Positions 39,616-50,097 are shown, counted from the stretch's first letter. The stretch: DNA of 64,000 nt from Pseudothauera nasutitermitis (GCF_004801295.1 NZ_SSOC01000005.1:248001-312000), one strand, 5' to 3'. Translations and numbers: made by a program. Notes: generated by a model from the letters alone, not told the origin.

Positions 39616-41337
39616 ATGAACCGCAGCCCCACCCGCACGTTCTGCCGAGCCGCCTCGCGCCTCGGCCTTGCCCTGGCTCTCGCCCTGCCGCTTGCCGCGC
39701 ACGCCCAGCACGCAGCCGAAGAACCCAGCCCCGGCGCGCTGCCCGCGCAGGAGCTCACCGCCGAGACGCTGTACCAGTTCCTGCTCGCCGAAATCGCCGG
39801 CGCGCGCGGCGAACTGGGCCTGTCGGTACGCGCCTACCTGGAAGTGGCGCGCCGCACCGGCGACCCGCGCATCGCCCGGCGGGCCGCCGAGATCGCCCTG
39901 TTCGCCCGCGACCTCGACGCCGCCACCCAGGCCGCGCGCATCTGGACGCAGGCCGACCCGCAGTCCGAGGACGCGCGCCGCCTGCTCGCCGGGGTGCTGG
40001 CCAGCGGCGGCGAACGCCTGGACGACGTGCAGATCCAGTTCGCCCGCGTGCTCGCCGAATCGCCCGAACGCCTGCCGCAGAATCTGATGAGCCTCAACCG
40101 CGCACTGGCCCGGGTACCGGACAAACTGGTCGCGCTGCGCATCATCGAACGCCTCACCGAGCCCTATCTGAACCTGCCCGAAGCGCACTTCGCGCGCGCC
40201 CAGGCCGCCGCCATCGCGCAGGACCCGGTCGAAGGCCTGGCGGCCATCGACGACGCGCTGGCCCTGCAGCCGGACTGGGAACCCGCCGTGCTGCTCAAGG
40301 CCCAGCTCTTCCAGCAGGCCGACGCCGTGGGTGAAGCTGCACGCATGCTGGAAGACTTCCTCACCCGCCACCCGGAAAACCGCAATGCCCGGCTGACCTA
40401 CGCCCGCGCCCTGGTCGCGGAGCAGCAGTTCGAACCGGCGCGCGAACAATTCCAGCGCCTGCTCGCCGAAGCGCCCGGCGACCGCGACCTGGGCTATGCG
40501 GTGGGCCTGCTGTCGGCCCAGCTGGGCGACTACGAGCTCGCCGAACGCCTGCTCGCCGAAGCCCTGGCCGCCGGCCACCCGGAAGGCGACGCGATCCGCT
40601 TCAACCTCGCGCAGATCGCCGAACAGCGCGACAACGTCGAACGCGCGCTGGCGCTCTACGACGAGATCGCCGACGGCCCGCACGCCCTGCAGGCGCGCGT
40701 GCGCTCCGCCCAGTTGCTCGCCCGCGCCGGCCGCCTGGACGAAGCGCGCAGCCGACTGCACGCGCCGGATGCCGACGACGACACGCGCAAGCGCCTGCTG
40801 CTCGCCGAAACCCAGTTGCTGCGCGACGTCGAGCGCCCCGAAGAAGCCTTCCAGCTCATCGACGGCGCACTGCAGAAGTACCCCGAAGACACCGACCTGC
40901 TGTACGAATCCGCCATGCTGGCCGAACGCCTGGACCGCGTGGAAGTCATGGAGGCCCGGCTGCGCAAGCTGATCGCCCTCGACCCGGAGCACGCCCACGC
41001 CTACAACGCGCTGGGCTACTCGCTGGCCGATCGCGGCCTGCGCCTGGAAGAAGCCGAGGAACTCATCGCGCACGCGCTCGAACTCGCCCCGGAAGACCCG
41101 TTCATCCTCGACAGCATGGGCTGGGTGCTGTTCCGCCGCGGGCAGGCCGCCGAGGCCGTGGTCCATCTGGAGCGCGCCTACGCCATCCGCGCCGACCCCG
41201 AGATCGCCGCCCATCTGGGCGAAGTGCTGTGGTCGCTGGAGCGCCGCGCCGACGCCGAACGCATCTGGGAAGAGGCGCTCGCCCAGCATCCCGAACACGC
41301 CGCGCTGCGCGAGACGATCCGCCGCCTGCGCCCCTGA
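39616..41337 (+). CDS. Exported tetratricopeptide-repeat protein
   Basis: A 573-residue protein with a signal peptide (about 1-31, cut after AHA) followed by at least ten TPR-like helix pairs; the C-terminal repeats are clearest (HAHAYNALGYSLADRGLR, DPFILDSMGWVLFRRGQ). The gene immediately precedes lolB-ispE in many betaproteobacteria. TPR arrays mediate protein contacts, so a scaffold in the periplasm for envelope assembly is plausible, but no function is known to me. Divergent from mutM across about 200 bases that show no gene. Confidence 0.85.
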   Translation: MNRSPTRTFCRAASRLGLALALALPLAAHAQHAAEEPSPGALPAQELTAETLYQFLLAEIAGARGELGLSVRAYLEVARRTGDPRIARRAAEIALFARDLDAATQAARIWTQADPQSEDARRLLAGVLASGGERLDDVQIQFARVLAESPERLPQNLMSLNRALARVPDKLVALRIIERLTEPYLNLPEAHFARAQAAAIAQDPVEGLAAIDDALALQPDWEPAVLLKAQLFQQADAVGEAARMLEDFLTRHPENRNARLTYARALVAEQQFEPAREQFQRLLAEAPGDRDLGYAVGLLSAQLGDYELAERLLAEALAAGHPEGDAIRFNLAQIAEQRDNVERALALYDEIADGPHALQARVRSAQLLARAGRLDEARSRLHAPDADDDTRKRLLLAETQLLRDVERPEEAFQLIDGALQKYPEDTDLLYESAMLAERLDRVEVMEARLRKLIALDPEHAHAYNALGYSLADRGLRLEEAEELIAHALELAPEDPFILDSMGWVLFRRGQAAEAVVHLERAYAIRADPEIAAHLGEVLWSLERRADAERIWEEALAQHPEHAALRETIRRLRP

Positions 41338-41344
41338 CCACCCC

Positions 41345-41944
41345 ATGCCCGCCGCCTTCCTCCGCACGCGCCTGCGCGCGCCGCTCGCCCTACTGGGCTG
41401 CGCGCTGCTGGTCGGCTGCGCGGCCCCCGGCCTGCGCCCCGCCAGCGAAACCCCGCACGCCCTGCGCAGCGTCGCGGCGAGCTTCGAGCTGGAAGGCCGC
41501 CTGTCCGCCACCGACGGCACACGCGCGGCCAACGGCCGGCTCGCCTGGCACCACGAAGCGCACAATGACCGCTGGACGGTGTATTCCCCCCTCGGCCAGA
41601 TCGTCGCCCAGCTCGACCGCGATGCCGCCGGCGCACGCCTGACCACCGCCGACGGCCGCCGCTTCGACGCCCCCAGCGCCGACGCACTGCTGCCCGACCT
41701 GCTCGGCGTGCAGGCTCCCGTGGACCACCTGCCGGCCTGGGTGCAGGCCGTTCCCAGCGATCGCGCGGAAATCCGCCAGCGCGACGCCCTCGGCCGGCCG
41801 GCGCTGGTCATCGACGCCGGCTGGCGCATCGAGTACCCCGAATACGCCTCCGCCGCGCCGGACGCCGCGCCCCGGCGCATCGACCTGTCGCGCGGCGACG
41901 CCCGCCTGCGCCTGATCATCGACCAGTGGACGCCCGCGCCTTGA
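41345..41944 (+). CDS. lolB: Outer-membrane lipoprotein receptor LolB
   Basis: The 199-residue lipoprotein has lipobox LVGC (Cys at about residue 23) and the LolB core [27 protein letters not shown], then [16 protein letters not shown]. LolB accepts lipoproteins from LolA and inserts them in the outer membrane. It is co-directional with the TPR gene (7 bases apart) and overlaps ispE. Confidence 0.9.
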   Translation: MPAAFLRTRLRAPLALLGCALLVGCAAPGLRPASETPHALRSVAASFELEGRLSATDGTRAANGRLAWHHEAHNDRWTVYSPLGQIVAQLDRDAAGARLTTADGRRFDAPSADALLPDLLGVQAPVDHLPAWVQAVPSDRAEIRQRDALGRPALVIDAGWRIEYPEYASAAPDAAPRRIDLSRGDARLRLIIDQWTPAP

Positions 41945-42783
41945 ATCCCGCACTGACCGACTGCCCCGCGCCGGCCAAACTCAATCTGTTCCTCCACGTC
42001 GTCGGCCGCCGGCCGGACGGCTACCACCTGCTGCAAAGCGCCTTCCGCCTGATCGATCTGGGCGACCGCCTGCACTTCGGCACACGCGCGGACGGGCTGG
42101 TGCACCGCCTCGGCAGCCTGCCCGGCGTCGCCGCGGACGACGACCTGGTGGTACGCGCCGCCCGCCTGCTGCAGGCGCGCACCGGCTGCGCGCTGGGCGC
42201 GGACATCACCCTCGACAAGCGCCTGCCGATGGGCGGCGGGCTGGGCGGCGGCAGTTCGGACGCCGCCACCACGCTGATCGCCCTCAACCACCTCTGGCAG
42301 ACCGGCCTGGACCGCACCGCGCTACAGGAAATCGGCCTCGCACTGGGCGCCGACGTGCCCTTCTTCATCTACGGGCGCGACGCCTTCGCCGAGGGCGTGG
42401 GCGAACAGTTGCGCCCCCTCGAACTCCCCCCCGCGTGGTACGTCGTCGTGTCGCCCGGTGTGGCCGTATCCACCCCCGAAATTTTCTCCGCGAGGGAGTT
42501 GACGAGGAATACCGAACCCATCACAATTGCGGCCTTCGCAGCGAGCACCACCCGAAACGACTTGCAGCCCGTGGCATGCAACCGTTATCCGGAAGTGGCC
42601 GCAGCAATCGACTGGCTGGCGCAGTTTGCGCCGTCGAGGATGACCGGCTCCGGAGCCTGTGTGTTCGCACAGGCGGCAGGCGAGGACGAAGCGAAACGCA
42701 TCGTCTCGGACTGTCCGGCGCGCTGGCGGGCGTGGGCAGCACGCAGCCTTGCGCGACACCCGCTCTTCGAACTGGTCGATTGA
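41926..42783 (+). CDS. ispE: 4-diphosphocytidyl-2-C-methyl-D-erythritol kinase
   Basis: A GHMP kinase of the MEP isoprenoid pathway; [21 protein letters not shown] and the ATP loop [14 protein letters not shown] are diagnostic, as is [10 protein letters not shown] near the C-terminus. The start is uncertain: no ATG exists; GTG 41926 overlaps lolB by 19 bases and gives 285 residues, and TTG 41941 overlaps the lolB stop directly as TTGA and gives 280. lolB-ispE-tRNA-prs is a conserved betaproteobacterial run. The window also holds a possible MTA-to-DXP feed into this pathway (55514-57057). Confidence 0.95.
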   Translation: MDARALNPALTDCPAPAKLNLFLHVVGRRPDGYHLLQSAFRLIDLGDRLHFGTRADGLVHRLGSLPGVAADDDLVVRAARLLQARTGCALGADITLDKRLPMGGGLGGGSSDAATTLIALNHLWQTGLDRTALQEIGLALGADVPFFIYGRDAFAEGVGEQLRPLELPPAWYVVVSPGVAVSTPEIFSARELTRNTEPITIAAFAASTTRNDLQPVACNRYPEVAAAIDWLAQFAPSRMTGSGACVFAQAAGEDEAKRIVSDCPARWRAWAARSLARHPLFELVD

Positions 42784-42801
42784 GCTGTCGAAAAGGTTTC
42801 T

Positions 42802-42878
42802 TGGGGAGTCGCCAAGCTGGTCAAGGCACCGGATTTTGATTCCGGCATTCGAGGGTTCGAATCCTTCCTCCCCAGCCA
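42802..42878 (+). tRNA. tRNA-Gln (anticodon TTG)
   Basis: A 77-base cloverleaf: acceptor TGGGGAG/CTCCCCA, D-stem GCC/GGC, anticodon stem CCGGA/TCCGG around TTTTGAT with TTG at 34-36, T-arm GAGGG/CCTTC with one G-T wobble, discriminator G and encoded CCA. The U1-A72 pair is typical of bacterial tRNA-Gln. It lies between ispE and prs as in many betaproteobacteria. Confidence 0.96.
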
Positions 42879-42886
42879 GTTAAGAC

Positions 42887-42918
42887 CGGGCAGGCCATGA
42901 GCCTGCCCGCGTCGTTTT
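42887..42918 (+). terminator. Probable terminator after tRNA-Gln
   Basis: CGGGCAGGC (42887-42895) pairs with GCCTGCCCG (42901-42909) around a 5-base loop; TTTT follows at 42915-42918, a little distant. It could limit transcription into prs. Confidence 0.55.
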
Positions 42919-42954
42919 CGCAGCAGCCATTCTATCGGCATCGGAGATTCGGAC

Positions 42955-43905
42955 ATGCCCCACGGCAGCCTGATGGTCTTCACCGGCAACGCTAATCCCA
43001 AGCTTGCCTCCGACGTAGCGCGTCGCCTCGGTATTTCCCTCGGTTCCGCCACGGTAGGCCGTTTCTCCGACGGTGAAGTCAACATCGAACTGCTCGAGAA
43101 CGTACGCGGCAAGGATGTGTTCATCCTGCAGCCGACCTGTGCGCCCACCAACGAAAATCTGATGGAACTGCTGGTGCTGGTGGACGCCCTCAAGCGCGCC
43201 TCCGCCGGCCGCATCACCGCCGCCATCCCCTACTTCGGCTACGCCCGCCAGGATCGCCGCCCGCGCTCCGCGCGCGTGCCGATCACCGCCAAGGTGGTCG
43301 CCAACATGCTGCAGGCCGTAGGCGTCCAGCGCCTGCTGACCATGGACCTGCACGCCGACCAGATCCAGGGCTTCTTCGACATCCCGGTGGATAACGTCTA
43401 CGCCGCCCCGGTGCTGCTGGCCGACCTGGACAAGCAGAAGTACGACAACCTGATGGTGGTCTCGCCCGACGTCGGCGGCGTGGTGCGCGCGCGCGCCTTC
43501 GCCAAGCGCCTGGAATGCGATCTGGCGATCATCGACAAACGCCGCCCGAAGGCCAACGTCTCCGAGGTGATGAACATCATCGGCGAAGTGGAAGGCCGCA
43601 CCTGCGTGATCATGGACGACATCGTCGATACCGCCGGCACGCTGTGCAAGGCCGCCAGCGCCCTCAAGGAACACGGCGCCAAGCGCGTGCTGGCCTATTG
43701 CACGCATGCCGTGCTGTCCGGCGCCGCGGTGTCGCGCATCAGCGAATCCGAGCTGGACGAATTGCTGGTCACCGACACCATTCCGCTGCGTGACGATGCC
43801 AAGGCCAGCAACCGCATCCGCCAGATTTCGGTGGCCTCGCTGCTGGCCGATACCGTGCTGCGCATCAGCAACGAGGAATCGGTTTCCTCGCTGTTCACCG
43901 AATAA
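42955..43905 (+). CDS. prs: Ribose-phosphate pyrophosphokinase
   Basis: The 316-residue class I PRPP synthetase starts [20 protein letters not shown] after six residues and has the flag/PP loop [10 protein letters not shown], and the PRPP-binding loop [13 protein letters not shown]. It makes PRPP for nucleotide, histidine, tryptophan and NAD synthesis. GGAG eight bases before ATG 42955 supports this start. Confidence 0.97.
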   Translation: MPHGSLMVFTGNANPKLASDVARRLGISLGSATVGRFSDGEVNIELLENVRGKDVFILQPTCAPTNENLMELLVLVDALKRASAGRITAAIPYFGYARQDRRPRSARVPITAKVVANMLQAVGVQRLLTMDLHADQIQGFFDIPVDNVYAAPVLLADLDKQKYDNLMVVSPDVGGVVRARAFAKRLECDLAIIDKRRPKANVSEVMNIIGEVEGRTCVIMDDIVDTAGTLCKAASALKEHGAKRVLAYCTHAVLSGAAVSRISESELDELLVTDTIPLRDDAKASNRIRQISVASLLADTVLRISNEESVSSLFTE

Positions 43906-43914
43906 TCCGCCTTC

Positions 43915-43936
43915 GCCCGCCGGACAATCGGCGGGC
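43915..43936 (+). repeat. Inverted repeat between prs and rplY
   Basis: GCCCGCCG (43915-43922) and CGGCGGGC (43929-43936) form an 8-bp hairpin. No T run follows. It may trim or stabilise mRNA between the two genes or act as attenuation site for rplY. Confidence 0.45.
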
Positions 43937-43989
43937 ACAACCGGCTCCACCTGGTCGCGGGTGGGGCGTTTCAACCCTGGAGTATCACA

Positions 43990-44589
43990 ATGACCATCGA
44001 GTTCAAGGCCACCCAGCGCGAAGGACAGGGATCGAGTGCGAGCCGCCGCCTGCGCCGCGCCGGCCAACTGCCCGGCATCATCTACGGCGGCGACGTCGCC
44101 GCCACCCCGATCACGCTGGATCACAACGAGCTGTACCACCTGCTCAACAAGGAAGCCTTCCACGCTTCCGTGCTGACCATCGACCTGGAAGGCAAGAAGC
44201 ACACCGTGGTGCTGCGCGACGCCCAGTGGCACGCCTACAAGCCGCAGGTGCTGCACATCGACTTCCAGCGCGTCGATGCCACCCACAAGATCCACCTGAA
44301 GGTGCCCCTGCACTTCGTCAACGGCGAAACCAGCCCGGCCGTCAAGCTCGGCGGCGGCCTGATCTCCCACGTCATCAATGAACTGGACGTGCAGTGCCTG
44401 CCGGGCGACCTGCCGGAGTTCATCGAGGTGGACCTGGGCAGCCTGGAAGCCGACCAGTCCATCCACGTCTCGCAGATCAAGCTGCCGAAGGGCGTCGAGT
44501 TGGTCACCCACGGCGAAGGCGACCCGGTCGTCGTCACCGTGCTGAAGACCAAGGGCGAAGCGGCCACCGAGGAAGGCGCCGAGGGCTGA
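43990..44589 (+). CDS. rplY: 50S ribosomal protein L25 (CTC form)
   Basis: A 199-residue L25/Ctc protein: N-terminal 5S-rRNA-binding L25 domain ([17 protein letters not shown]) and C-terminal TL5-type beta domain (PVVVTVL near the end). It is the long form, against the 94-residue E. coli L25. GGAG stands eight bases before the ATG. prs-rplY-pth-ychF is a conserved run. Confidence 0.96.
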   Translation: MTIEFKATQREGQGSSASRRLRRAGQLPGIIYGGDVAATPITLDHNELYHLLNKEAFHASVLTIDLEGKKHTVVLRDAQWHAYKPQVLHIDFQRVDATHKIHLKVPLHFVNGETSPAVKLGGGLISHVINELDVQCLPGDLPEFIEVDLGSLEADQSIHVSQIKLPKGVELVTHGEGDPVVVTVLKTKGEAATEEGAEG

Positions 44590-44627
44590 CCGCCCCCGCC
44601 CGCCCGGATCGTGGAGACCGACATCCG

Positions 44628-45278
44628 ATGACCGCAGCCGCTCCGCGCCTCATCGTCGGCCTCGGCAATCCGGGCAGCGAATACACCGAGACCCGGCACA
44701 ATGCCGGGTTTTGGTTTTGTGAGCGGCTCGCCGACGAACTCGGCGCACGCTTCTCGCACGAATCGCGCTTCCACGGCTTGGTGGCCAACGCCCGCGAGGC
44801 CGGCGTCTGGCTGCTGATGCCGCAGACTTACATGAACCGCTCCGGCCAGGCCATCGGCGCGCTGGCGCGCTTCTACCGCATCGCCCCGGCGGAAATCCTC
44901 GTCGTGCATGACGAGCTGGACATTCCCCCCGGCCAGTTGCGCCTCAAGTTCGGCGGCGGCCTGGGCGGGCACAACGGCCTCAAGGACACCTCTGCCCACC
45001 TGGGCACCAACGACTACTGGCGCCTGCGCATCGGCATCGGCCACCCGGGCGACCGCAACGAGGTGGTCAACTACGTGCTCAAGCCCGCGCGGCGCGAGGA
45101 ACAGGCGGAGATCGACGCGGCCATCGACCGCGCGCTGCTCGCCTGGCCGAAGATCGCCGCCGGCGACTGGAACACCGCCACCCAGCGCCTCAACGCCCGC
45201 CCGGCCGCGCCCAAGCCCCCGAAACCGCCCAAGGCGCCCGCCGCCCCCGGCCCCTCCAAGGACGAATCCAAGCCATGA
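44628..45278 (+). CDS. pth: Peptidyl-tRNA hydrolase
   Basis: The 216-residue enzyme has the pattern [20 protein letters not shown] with the catalytic histidine, PQTYMNRSG and [10 protein letters not shown] with the catalytic aspartate. The last 25 residues are a proline/lysine-rich low-complexity tail beyond the usual 190. It frees tRNA from drop-off peptidyl-tRNA. ATG 44628 has GGAG upstream; the stop overlaps ychF. Confidence 0.96.
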   Translation: MTAAAPRLIVGLGNPGSEYTETRHNAGFWFCERLADELGARFSHESRFHGLVANAREAGVWLLMPQTYMNRSGQAIGALARFYRIAPAEILVVHDELDIPPGQLRLKFGGGLGGHNGLKDTSAHLGTNDYWRLRIGIGHPGDRNEVVNYVLKPARREEQAEIDAAIDRALLAWPKIAAGDWNTATQRLNARPAAPKPPKPPKAPAAPGPSKDESKP

Positions 45279-46366
45279 GCCTGAAATGCGGAATCGTCGG
45301 CCTGCCCAACGTCGGCAAGTCGACCCTGTTCAACGCCCTCACCAAGGCCGGCATCGAAGCGGCCAACTACCCGTTCTGCACCATCGAGCCCAACGTGGGC
45401 ATCGTCGAGGTGCCGGACCCGCGCCTGGCCGCGCTGTCCGAGATCGTCAAGCCGCAGAAGGTACAGCCGGCCATCGTCGAATTCGTCGACATCGCCGGCC
45501 TGGTCGCCGGCGCCAGCAAGGGCGAGGGCCTGGGCAACCAGTTCCTGGCCAACATCCGCGAAACCGACGCCATCGTGCACGTGGTGCGCTGCTTCGCCGA
45601 CGAAAACGTGGTGCACGTCTCCGGCAACGTGGACCCGATCCGCGACATCGAGGTCATCGACACCGAACTGGCGCTCGCCGACCTGGCCACCGTGGAAAAG
45701 GCCATCAACCGCTACAAGCGCCCCGCCGCCTCGGGCGACAAGGAGGCCAAGATCCTCGTCGTCGTGCTGGAGAAATGCCTGGCCCAGCTCAACGAAGCCA
45801 AACCGGTGCGCGCGCTCGATCTCTCCAAGGAAGAACTGGCCAGCATCAGGCAGTTCTGCCTGATCACCCAGAAGCCGGTGCTGTACGCCGCCAACGTGGC
45901 CGAGGACGGCTTCGAGAACAATCCCCACCTGGACGCCGTGCGCGCCCACGCCGCCGCCGAGGGCGCCCAGGTGGTCGCCCTGTGCGCCGCCATCGAGGCC
46001 GAGATCGCCGACCTGGACGACGCCGACAAGAAGGACTTCCTGGAATCCATGGGCCTGGAAGAGCCCGGCCTGGACCGCCTGATCCGCGCCGGCTACACGC
46101 TGCTCGGCCTGCAGACCTACTTCACCGCCGGGGTGAAGGAAGTGCGCGCATGGACCATCCACGTGGGCGATACCGCCCCGCAGGCGGCCGGCGTGATCCA
46201 CACCGACTTCGAGCGCGGCTTCATCCGCGCGCAGACCATCGCCTACGAGGATTTCATCCAGTTCAAGGGCGAGGCCGGCGCCAAGGAAGCGGGCAAGATG
46301 CGCGCCGAAGGCAAGGACTACGTGGTCAAGGACGGTGACGTGCTGAACTTCCTGTTCAACGTCTGA
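45275..46366 (+). CDS. ychF: Ribosome-binding ATPase YchF
   Basis: The 363-residue Obg-family protein has G1 [15 protein letters not shown]3 [20 protein letters not shown] and the altered G4 (NVAED) that makes it prefer ATP, followed by a coiled coil and C-terminal TGS domain. YchF binds ribosomes and affects stress responses. It ends 18 bases before a converging gene. Confidence 0.97.
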   Translation: MSLKCGIVGLPNVGKSTLFNALTKAGIEAANYPFCTIEPNVGIVEVPDPRLAALSEIVKPQKVQPAIVEFVDIAGLVAGASKGEGLGNQFLANIRETDAIVHVVRCFADENVVHVSGNVDPIRDIEVIDTELALADLATVEKAINRYKRPAASGDKEAKILVVVLEKCLAQLNEAKPVRALDLSKEELASIRQFCLITQKPVLYAANVAEDGFENNPHLDAVRAHAAAEGAQVVALCAAIEAEIADLDDADKKDFLESMGLEEPGLDRLIRAGYTLLGLQTYFTAGVKEVRAWTIHVGDTAPQAAGVIHTDFERGFIRAQTIAYEDFIQFKGEAGAKEAGKMRAEGKDYVVKDGDVLNFLFNV

Positions 46367-46384
46367 CGCCGGCCACCGCCCGCC

Positions 46385-46909
46385 TCAACCGAGCCGCGGG
46401 CGGTCCGACAGTTCATTGACCCGGGGACCGTCCGCGGGGAATTCGCGGGCCAGGGCCTCGCCGACGGCGTCGATGGCGCGGGCGAGGCCCTCTTCATGGC
46501 GGCCGGCGCGGAAGAGTTCGCCCAGCCCGGCCAGCACCCCGCGCCAGTGGGCGTCCGGCACGCGGCGCGCCACGCCCCGGTCGGCAACGATCTCGATCTG
46601 GTGTTCCGCCAGTTGCAGGTAGATCAGCACGCCGTTGTTGTGCTCGGTGTCCCACACTCGCAGGCGGGAGAACTGGGCCAGCGCGCGCTCGTGCACGATG
46701 TCTTCGATGGGCACGCCGCGCCGCCAGTGGCGCCACAGGTAGCTGGCCGGCAGGCCGGCTTCCACGTGCAGGCACAGCTCCCCGCCGTGGCGCGCCTCGC
46801 TCGCGGCGATGCGCCCGGTCAGCCGCGTCAGCGCGGCCTCGTCCAGCACGCGTGCCACGTCGCCGGCATCCAGCCAGGCGTGGCGCAGCAGACGCACGAT
46901 CGGGTTCAT
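46385..46909 (-). CDS. Short TPM-domain protein
   Basis: A 174-residue protein containing a TPM (Psb32/YgcG-type) domain: HGGELCLHVEAGLP, RERVxW-like RLRVWDTEHNNGVLIYLQLAEHQIEIVADRG. No signal peptide or membrane helix is seen, so it may be cytoplasmic or held by its partner. It follows, at 13 bases, a larger exported TPM protein and lemA; the three form one operon. Function is unknown. Start ATG 46909 has AGAGG upstream. Confidence 0.82.
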   Translation of the reverse strand: MNPIVRLLRHAWLDAGDVARVLDEAALTRLTGRIAASEARHGGELCLHVEAGLPASYLWRHWRRGVPIEDIVHERALAQFSRLRVWDTEHNNGVLIYLQLAEHQIEIVADRGVARRVPDAHWRGVLAGLGELFRAGRHEEGLARAIDAVGEALAREFPADGPRVNELSDRPRLG

Positions 46910-46922
46910 GCCCACCTCTCGT

Positions 46923-47828
46923 TCACCATCGCCCGGACGCCCCGCCGCCGCCGAAGCTGCCGCCCCCGCCGGAACGGAAGCCGCCGCCCGAGCCACCAAA
47001 GCCACCCCGCCGGCCGGTGATCACCGGACCACTCAGCCGCCCGCCCGGCCCGCCACCGCCGCCCCCTCCCCCGCCAAGCGCGGCGAGAAAGAGCGCGGCC
47101 AGCACGCCGCCGATGATACCGAGCAGCACGCTGCCGGCCACCAGCCAGATCAGCACGCCGCTGGCGCCGCCGGTGACGAGCAGGGCCGGCTTGCGGCCGA
47201 TGGCGCTGGCTAGGAAGCCGCCCAGGGTGGGCACGGCGACGAACAGCAGGAGCAGGATGTCTTCCCAGGACATGTCGGCGGAAGACGTGCCGGCGGCGGG
47301 CAGCGGCAGATCTTCCCCACGAATCAGCGCGTCCAGCGCACCGACGGCGGCATCCAGCCCGCCGGCGAAGTCGCCCTGGCGGAAGGCCGGGGTGACGAGG
47401 CGGTCGATGATGCGGTAGGCGGCCAGGTCCGGCACCGCGCCTTCCAGCGTGCGCGCCACTTCGATGCGCACCGTGCGGTCTTCCTTCGCCACCACCAGCA
47501 GCAGGCCGTCGCCCACTTCGGCGCGGCCGATCTTCCAGGTGTCCGCCACGCGGTGCGCGTAGGCGGCGATGTCTTCCGGCGCGGTGGTGGCGACGATCAG
47601 GATGACGATCTGCGTGCCCCGCTCGGCCTCGAACGCCGCCAGGCGCGTCTCCAGCGCCTGGCGCGCGGCCGCGTCCAGCGTGGCGGTCTGGTCGATGACC
47701 CGCGCGCTCAACGCCGGCACGGGCTGCACGCCCTGCGCGGCAACCGTGCCGGCAAGGACGGCCAGCAGGCACGCGAGCAGCCACGTCAGCAAGCCGCCGA
47801 CGCGCGGGCCGGACATGGCGGACAACAC
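46923..47828 (-). CDS. Exported TPM-domain (YgcG-like) membrane protein
   Basis: The 301-residue protein has a signal sequence (cut near residue 31), a TPM domain (ALSARVIDQTATLDAAARQ; VGDGLLLVVAKEDRTVRIEV), two membrane segments (about 185-250) and a glycine-rich tail. This is the YgcG/TPM phosphatase-like plan usually found beside LemA. GTG 47828 is chosen as GAGG lies nine bases before; ATG 47816 is an alternative four codons in. It starts 11 bases after lemA. Confidence 0.88.
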   Translation of the reverse strand: MLSAMSGPRVGGLLTWLLACLLAVLAGTVAAQGVQPVPALSARVIDQTATLDAAARQALETRLAAFEAERGTQIVILIVATTAPEDIAAYAHRVADTWKIGRAEVGDGLLLVVAKEDRTVRIEVARTLEGAVPDLAAYRIIDRLVTPAFRQGDFAGGLDAAVGALDALIRGEDLPLPAAGTSSADMSWEDILLLLFVAVPTLGGFLASAIGRKPALLVTGGASGVLIWLVAGSVLLGIIGGVLAALFLAALGGGGGGGGGPGGRLSGPVITGRRGGFGGSGGGFRSGGGGSFGGGGASGRW

Positions 47829-47839
47829 CGCGGCGCACC

Positions 47840-48469
47840 TCAGCGCCCGGACTGCCCGCCGAAATCGACGGTGGGCGGGCGGGAGATTTCCGCCTCGTTG
47901 GTCACGGTGAACCCGGCCTTGGGCTCATAGCTGAACACCATCGCGGTGAGGTTGGTCGGGAAGCTGCGCGCCAGCACGTTGTAGCGCTGCACCGCCTCGA
48001 TGTACTTGTTGCGCGCCACGGTGATGCGGTTTTCCGTGCCTTCGAGCTGCACGCGCAAATCCTGGAAGCCCTGGTTGGCGCGCAGCGTCGGGTAGTTCTC
48101 CGCGACCATCATCAAACGCGACAGGGCGCTGCCCAACTGGCCCTGAGCCTGCTGGAACTGGGCCATGGCCTGCGGGTCGTTGAGCGCCTCCGGCGTGAGC
48201 TGAATCGCCGTGGCGCGCGAGCGGGCCTCGATGACCTGGGTCAGCGTGTCCTGCTCGAAATCCGCCTCGCCCTTGACCGTGTTGACCAGGTTGGGGATCA
48301 GGTCGGCGCGCCGCTGGTACTGGTTGAGCACTTCCGCCCAGGCCGCCTTGGCCTGTTCGTCGAGACGCTGGAAATCGTTGTAGCCGCAGCCGCTCAGGGA
48401 AACGGCCAACAGGGCCGTCAGGCCCATCGCAAGGAAGCGGGAGCGGATATTCGGGAACAGGCTGAACAT
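47840..48469 (-). CDS. lemA: LemA family lipoprotein
   Basis: A 209-residue LemA protein with lipobox SLSGC near residue 25 and the core YNDFQRLDEQAKAAWAEVLN, QYQRRADLIPNLVNTVKG and RYNVLARSFP. LemA is a helical membrane-associated protein of uncertain role, often co-encoded with TPM proteins. Start is ambiguous: ATG 48469 has GAGG 11 bases upstream; ATG 48427 would start right before the signal helix; ATG 48508 is also in frame. Confidence 0.9.
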   Translation of the reverse strand: MFSLFPNIRSRFLAMGLTALLAVSLSGCGYNDFQRLDEQAKAAWAEVLNQYQRRADLIPNLVNTVKGEADFEQDTLTQVIEARSRATAIQLTPEALNDPQAMAQFQQAQGQLGSALSRLMMVAENYPTLRANQGFQDLRVQLEGTENRITVARNKYIEAVQRYNVLARSFPTNLTAMVFSYEPKAGFTVTNEAEISRPPTVDFGGQSGR

Positions 48470-48672
48470 GATGGGGATGACCTCGCTGAATCGGCTGAAT
48501 CGCTGCATCGTTATCGCCCCGGATCGCCGGCCGGCGTCATCGGGATGTACCACTTTAGCAGGCCCGCGCGCAACGCCATGAGGGTGTCCGGCACGGACAC
48601 ACAATTCGCCAAACCCGCCACCCATACGCGTCCCACGCGGCCCCTGGGCACAGGCTTGGCCCACAGGACGCG

Positions 48673-49617
48673 ATGGTAAGATCGGCCCCACCCATGAACA
48701 CCCCCACCCCGCCCTACGTCGGCCGCTTCGCCCCATCGCCGTCCGGCCCGCTGCACTTCGGCTCGCTGGTCGCCGCCGTGGGCAGTTGGCTGGATGCGCG
48801 CGCGGCCGGCGGGCGCTGGCTGCTGCGCATCGAGGACGTGGATGCACCGCGCTGCGTGCCCGGCGCGGCGGACGGCATCCTGCGCACGCTGGAGCGCTTC
48901 GGCCTCGCCTGGGATGGCGAGCCGGTGTGGCAAAGCCGCCGGCACGCCGAGTACGCCGCCGCGCTGGCGCGCCTGCGGGCCGACGGCATGGCCTATCCGT
49001 GCGCCTGTACGCGGCGCGAACTGGCCGATTCGGCGCTGGCGCGCGACGGTTCGCGGGTCTATCCGGGCACCTGCCGGGATGGCCTGCCCCCGGGCCGGGC
49101 CGCGCGGGCCTGGCGGGTGCGCGCCGAGGGCAAGGCGGTCTTCGACGATGCCGTGCAGGGCCGCCAGGAGGAAGATCTGGCGCGCGAGGCCGGGGATTTC
49201 GTCGTGCTGCGCGCCGACGGCCTGTACGCCTACCAGCTCGCCGTGGTGGTCGACGACGCCGAGGCCGGCGTGACCCATGTGGTGCGCGGTGCCGACCTGC
49301 TCGAATCCACCGGGCGGCAGATCTGCCTGCAGCGCCTGCTCGGCCTGCCCACGCCGCACTACGCGCACCTGCCGGTGGTCACCAACACGCGGGGCGAGAA
49401 GCTCTCCAAGCAGACCCTGGCGCGCGCGGTGGATGCGCAGCCGCCGGGCGCCGCGCTGGTGGCGGCGCTGGCCTTTCTGGGCCAGAATCCCCCCGCCGGA
49501 CTGGAACGCGCCACCCTCGCGGAGATCCGCGCCTGGGCGCTGGCCAATTGGGCGCTGGCGGCGGTGCCCCGACGCCGTGCCCTGTCCGGCCCCGCAATCG
49601 CATCGGAAGAGGCTTGA
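48673..49617 (+). CDS. gluQ: Glutamyl-Q tRNA(Asp) synthetase
   Basis: The 314-residue paralogue of the GluRS catalytic domain has [17 protein letters not shown] (HIGH-like) and EKLSKQT (KMSKS-like), and the zinc-binding group CACTRREL with YPGTC. It glutamylates queuosine in tRNA-Asp. It lacks the anticodon-binding domain, as expected. ATG 48694 is an alternative start; TTGGCC/TAAGAT hexamers at 48655-48682 would place transcription start almost on it. Confidence 0.93.
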   Translation: MVRSAPPMNTPTPPYVGRFAPSPSGPLHFGSLVAAVGSWLDARAAGGRWLLRIEDVDAPRCVPGAADGILRTLERFGLAWDGEPVWQSRRHAEYAAALARLRADGMAYPCACTRRELADSALARDGSRVYPGTCRDGLPPGRAARAWRVRAEGKAVFDDAVQGRQEEDLAREAGDFVVLRADGLYAYQLAVVVDDAEAGVTHVVRGADLLESTGRQICLQRLLGLPTPHYAHLPVVTNTRGEKLSKQTLARAVDAQPPGAALVAALAFLGQNPPAGLERATLAEIRAWALANWALAAVPRRRALSGPAIASEEA

Positions 49618-49620
49618 AGG

Positions 49621-50097
49621 ATGATCGACGATATCGACGGACTGCGCCGGGTGCTGCTCGGCACCCGCAGCATCGCGGTGGTGGGCCTGTCGGCCAACTG
49701 GTACCGCCCCAGCTATTTCGCCGCCAAGTACATGCTGGAACATGGCTACACGATCATCCCGGTCAACCCGGCCTACGAGGAAGTGCTGGGGCAGAAGTGC
49801 TACCCCACGCTGCGCGACATTCCCGTGCCGGTCGACATGGTGGACGTGTTCCGCAAACCGGAAGACGTGCCGCCGCTGGTGGAAGACGCCGTGGCCATCG
49901 GCGCGAAGACGTTCTGGATGCAGCTGGGCGTGATCAATGAAGCCGCCGCGCACGCTGCCGAGGCCGCCGGCCTGCAGGTGGTGATGGACCGCTGCGTGAA
50001 GATCGAATACGCGCGCCTGTTCGGCGGGCTGAACTGGGCCGGGGTCAATACCGGGGTGATTTCCGCCAAGCGGCCGCTGCTGCCCGGCGCGCGCTGA
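49621..50097 (+). CDS. CoA-binding domain protein (YccU-like)
   Basis: A 158-residue single-domain Rossmann protein: SIAVVGLSANWYRPSY at the start, then YTIIPVNPAYEEVLGQKCYP, both signatures of the CoA-binding (succinyl-CoA synthetase alpha-like) family. It lies three bases after gluQ. Ligand and role are not established. Confidence 0.88.
   Translation: MIDDIDGLRRVLLGTRSIAVVGLSANWYRPSYFAAKYMLEHGYTIIPVNPAYEEVLGQKCYPTLRDIPVPVDMVDVFRKPEDVPPLVEDAVAIGAKTFWMQLGVINEAAAHAAEAAGLQVVMDRCVKIEYARLFGGLNWAGVNTGVISAKRPLLPGAR

Noticed and set aside
39517-42291. A 924-codon open frame on the minus strand opposite the TPR gene, lolB and ispE
   Set aside because: Composition is typical of antisense frames in GC-rich DNA and all three plus-strand genes have clear domains.
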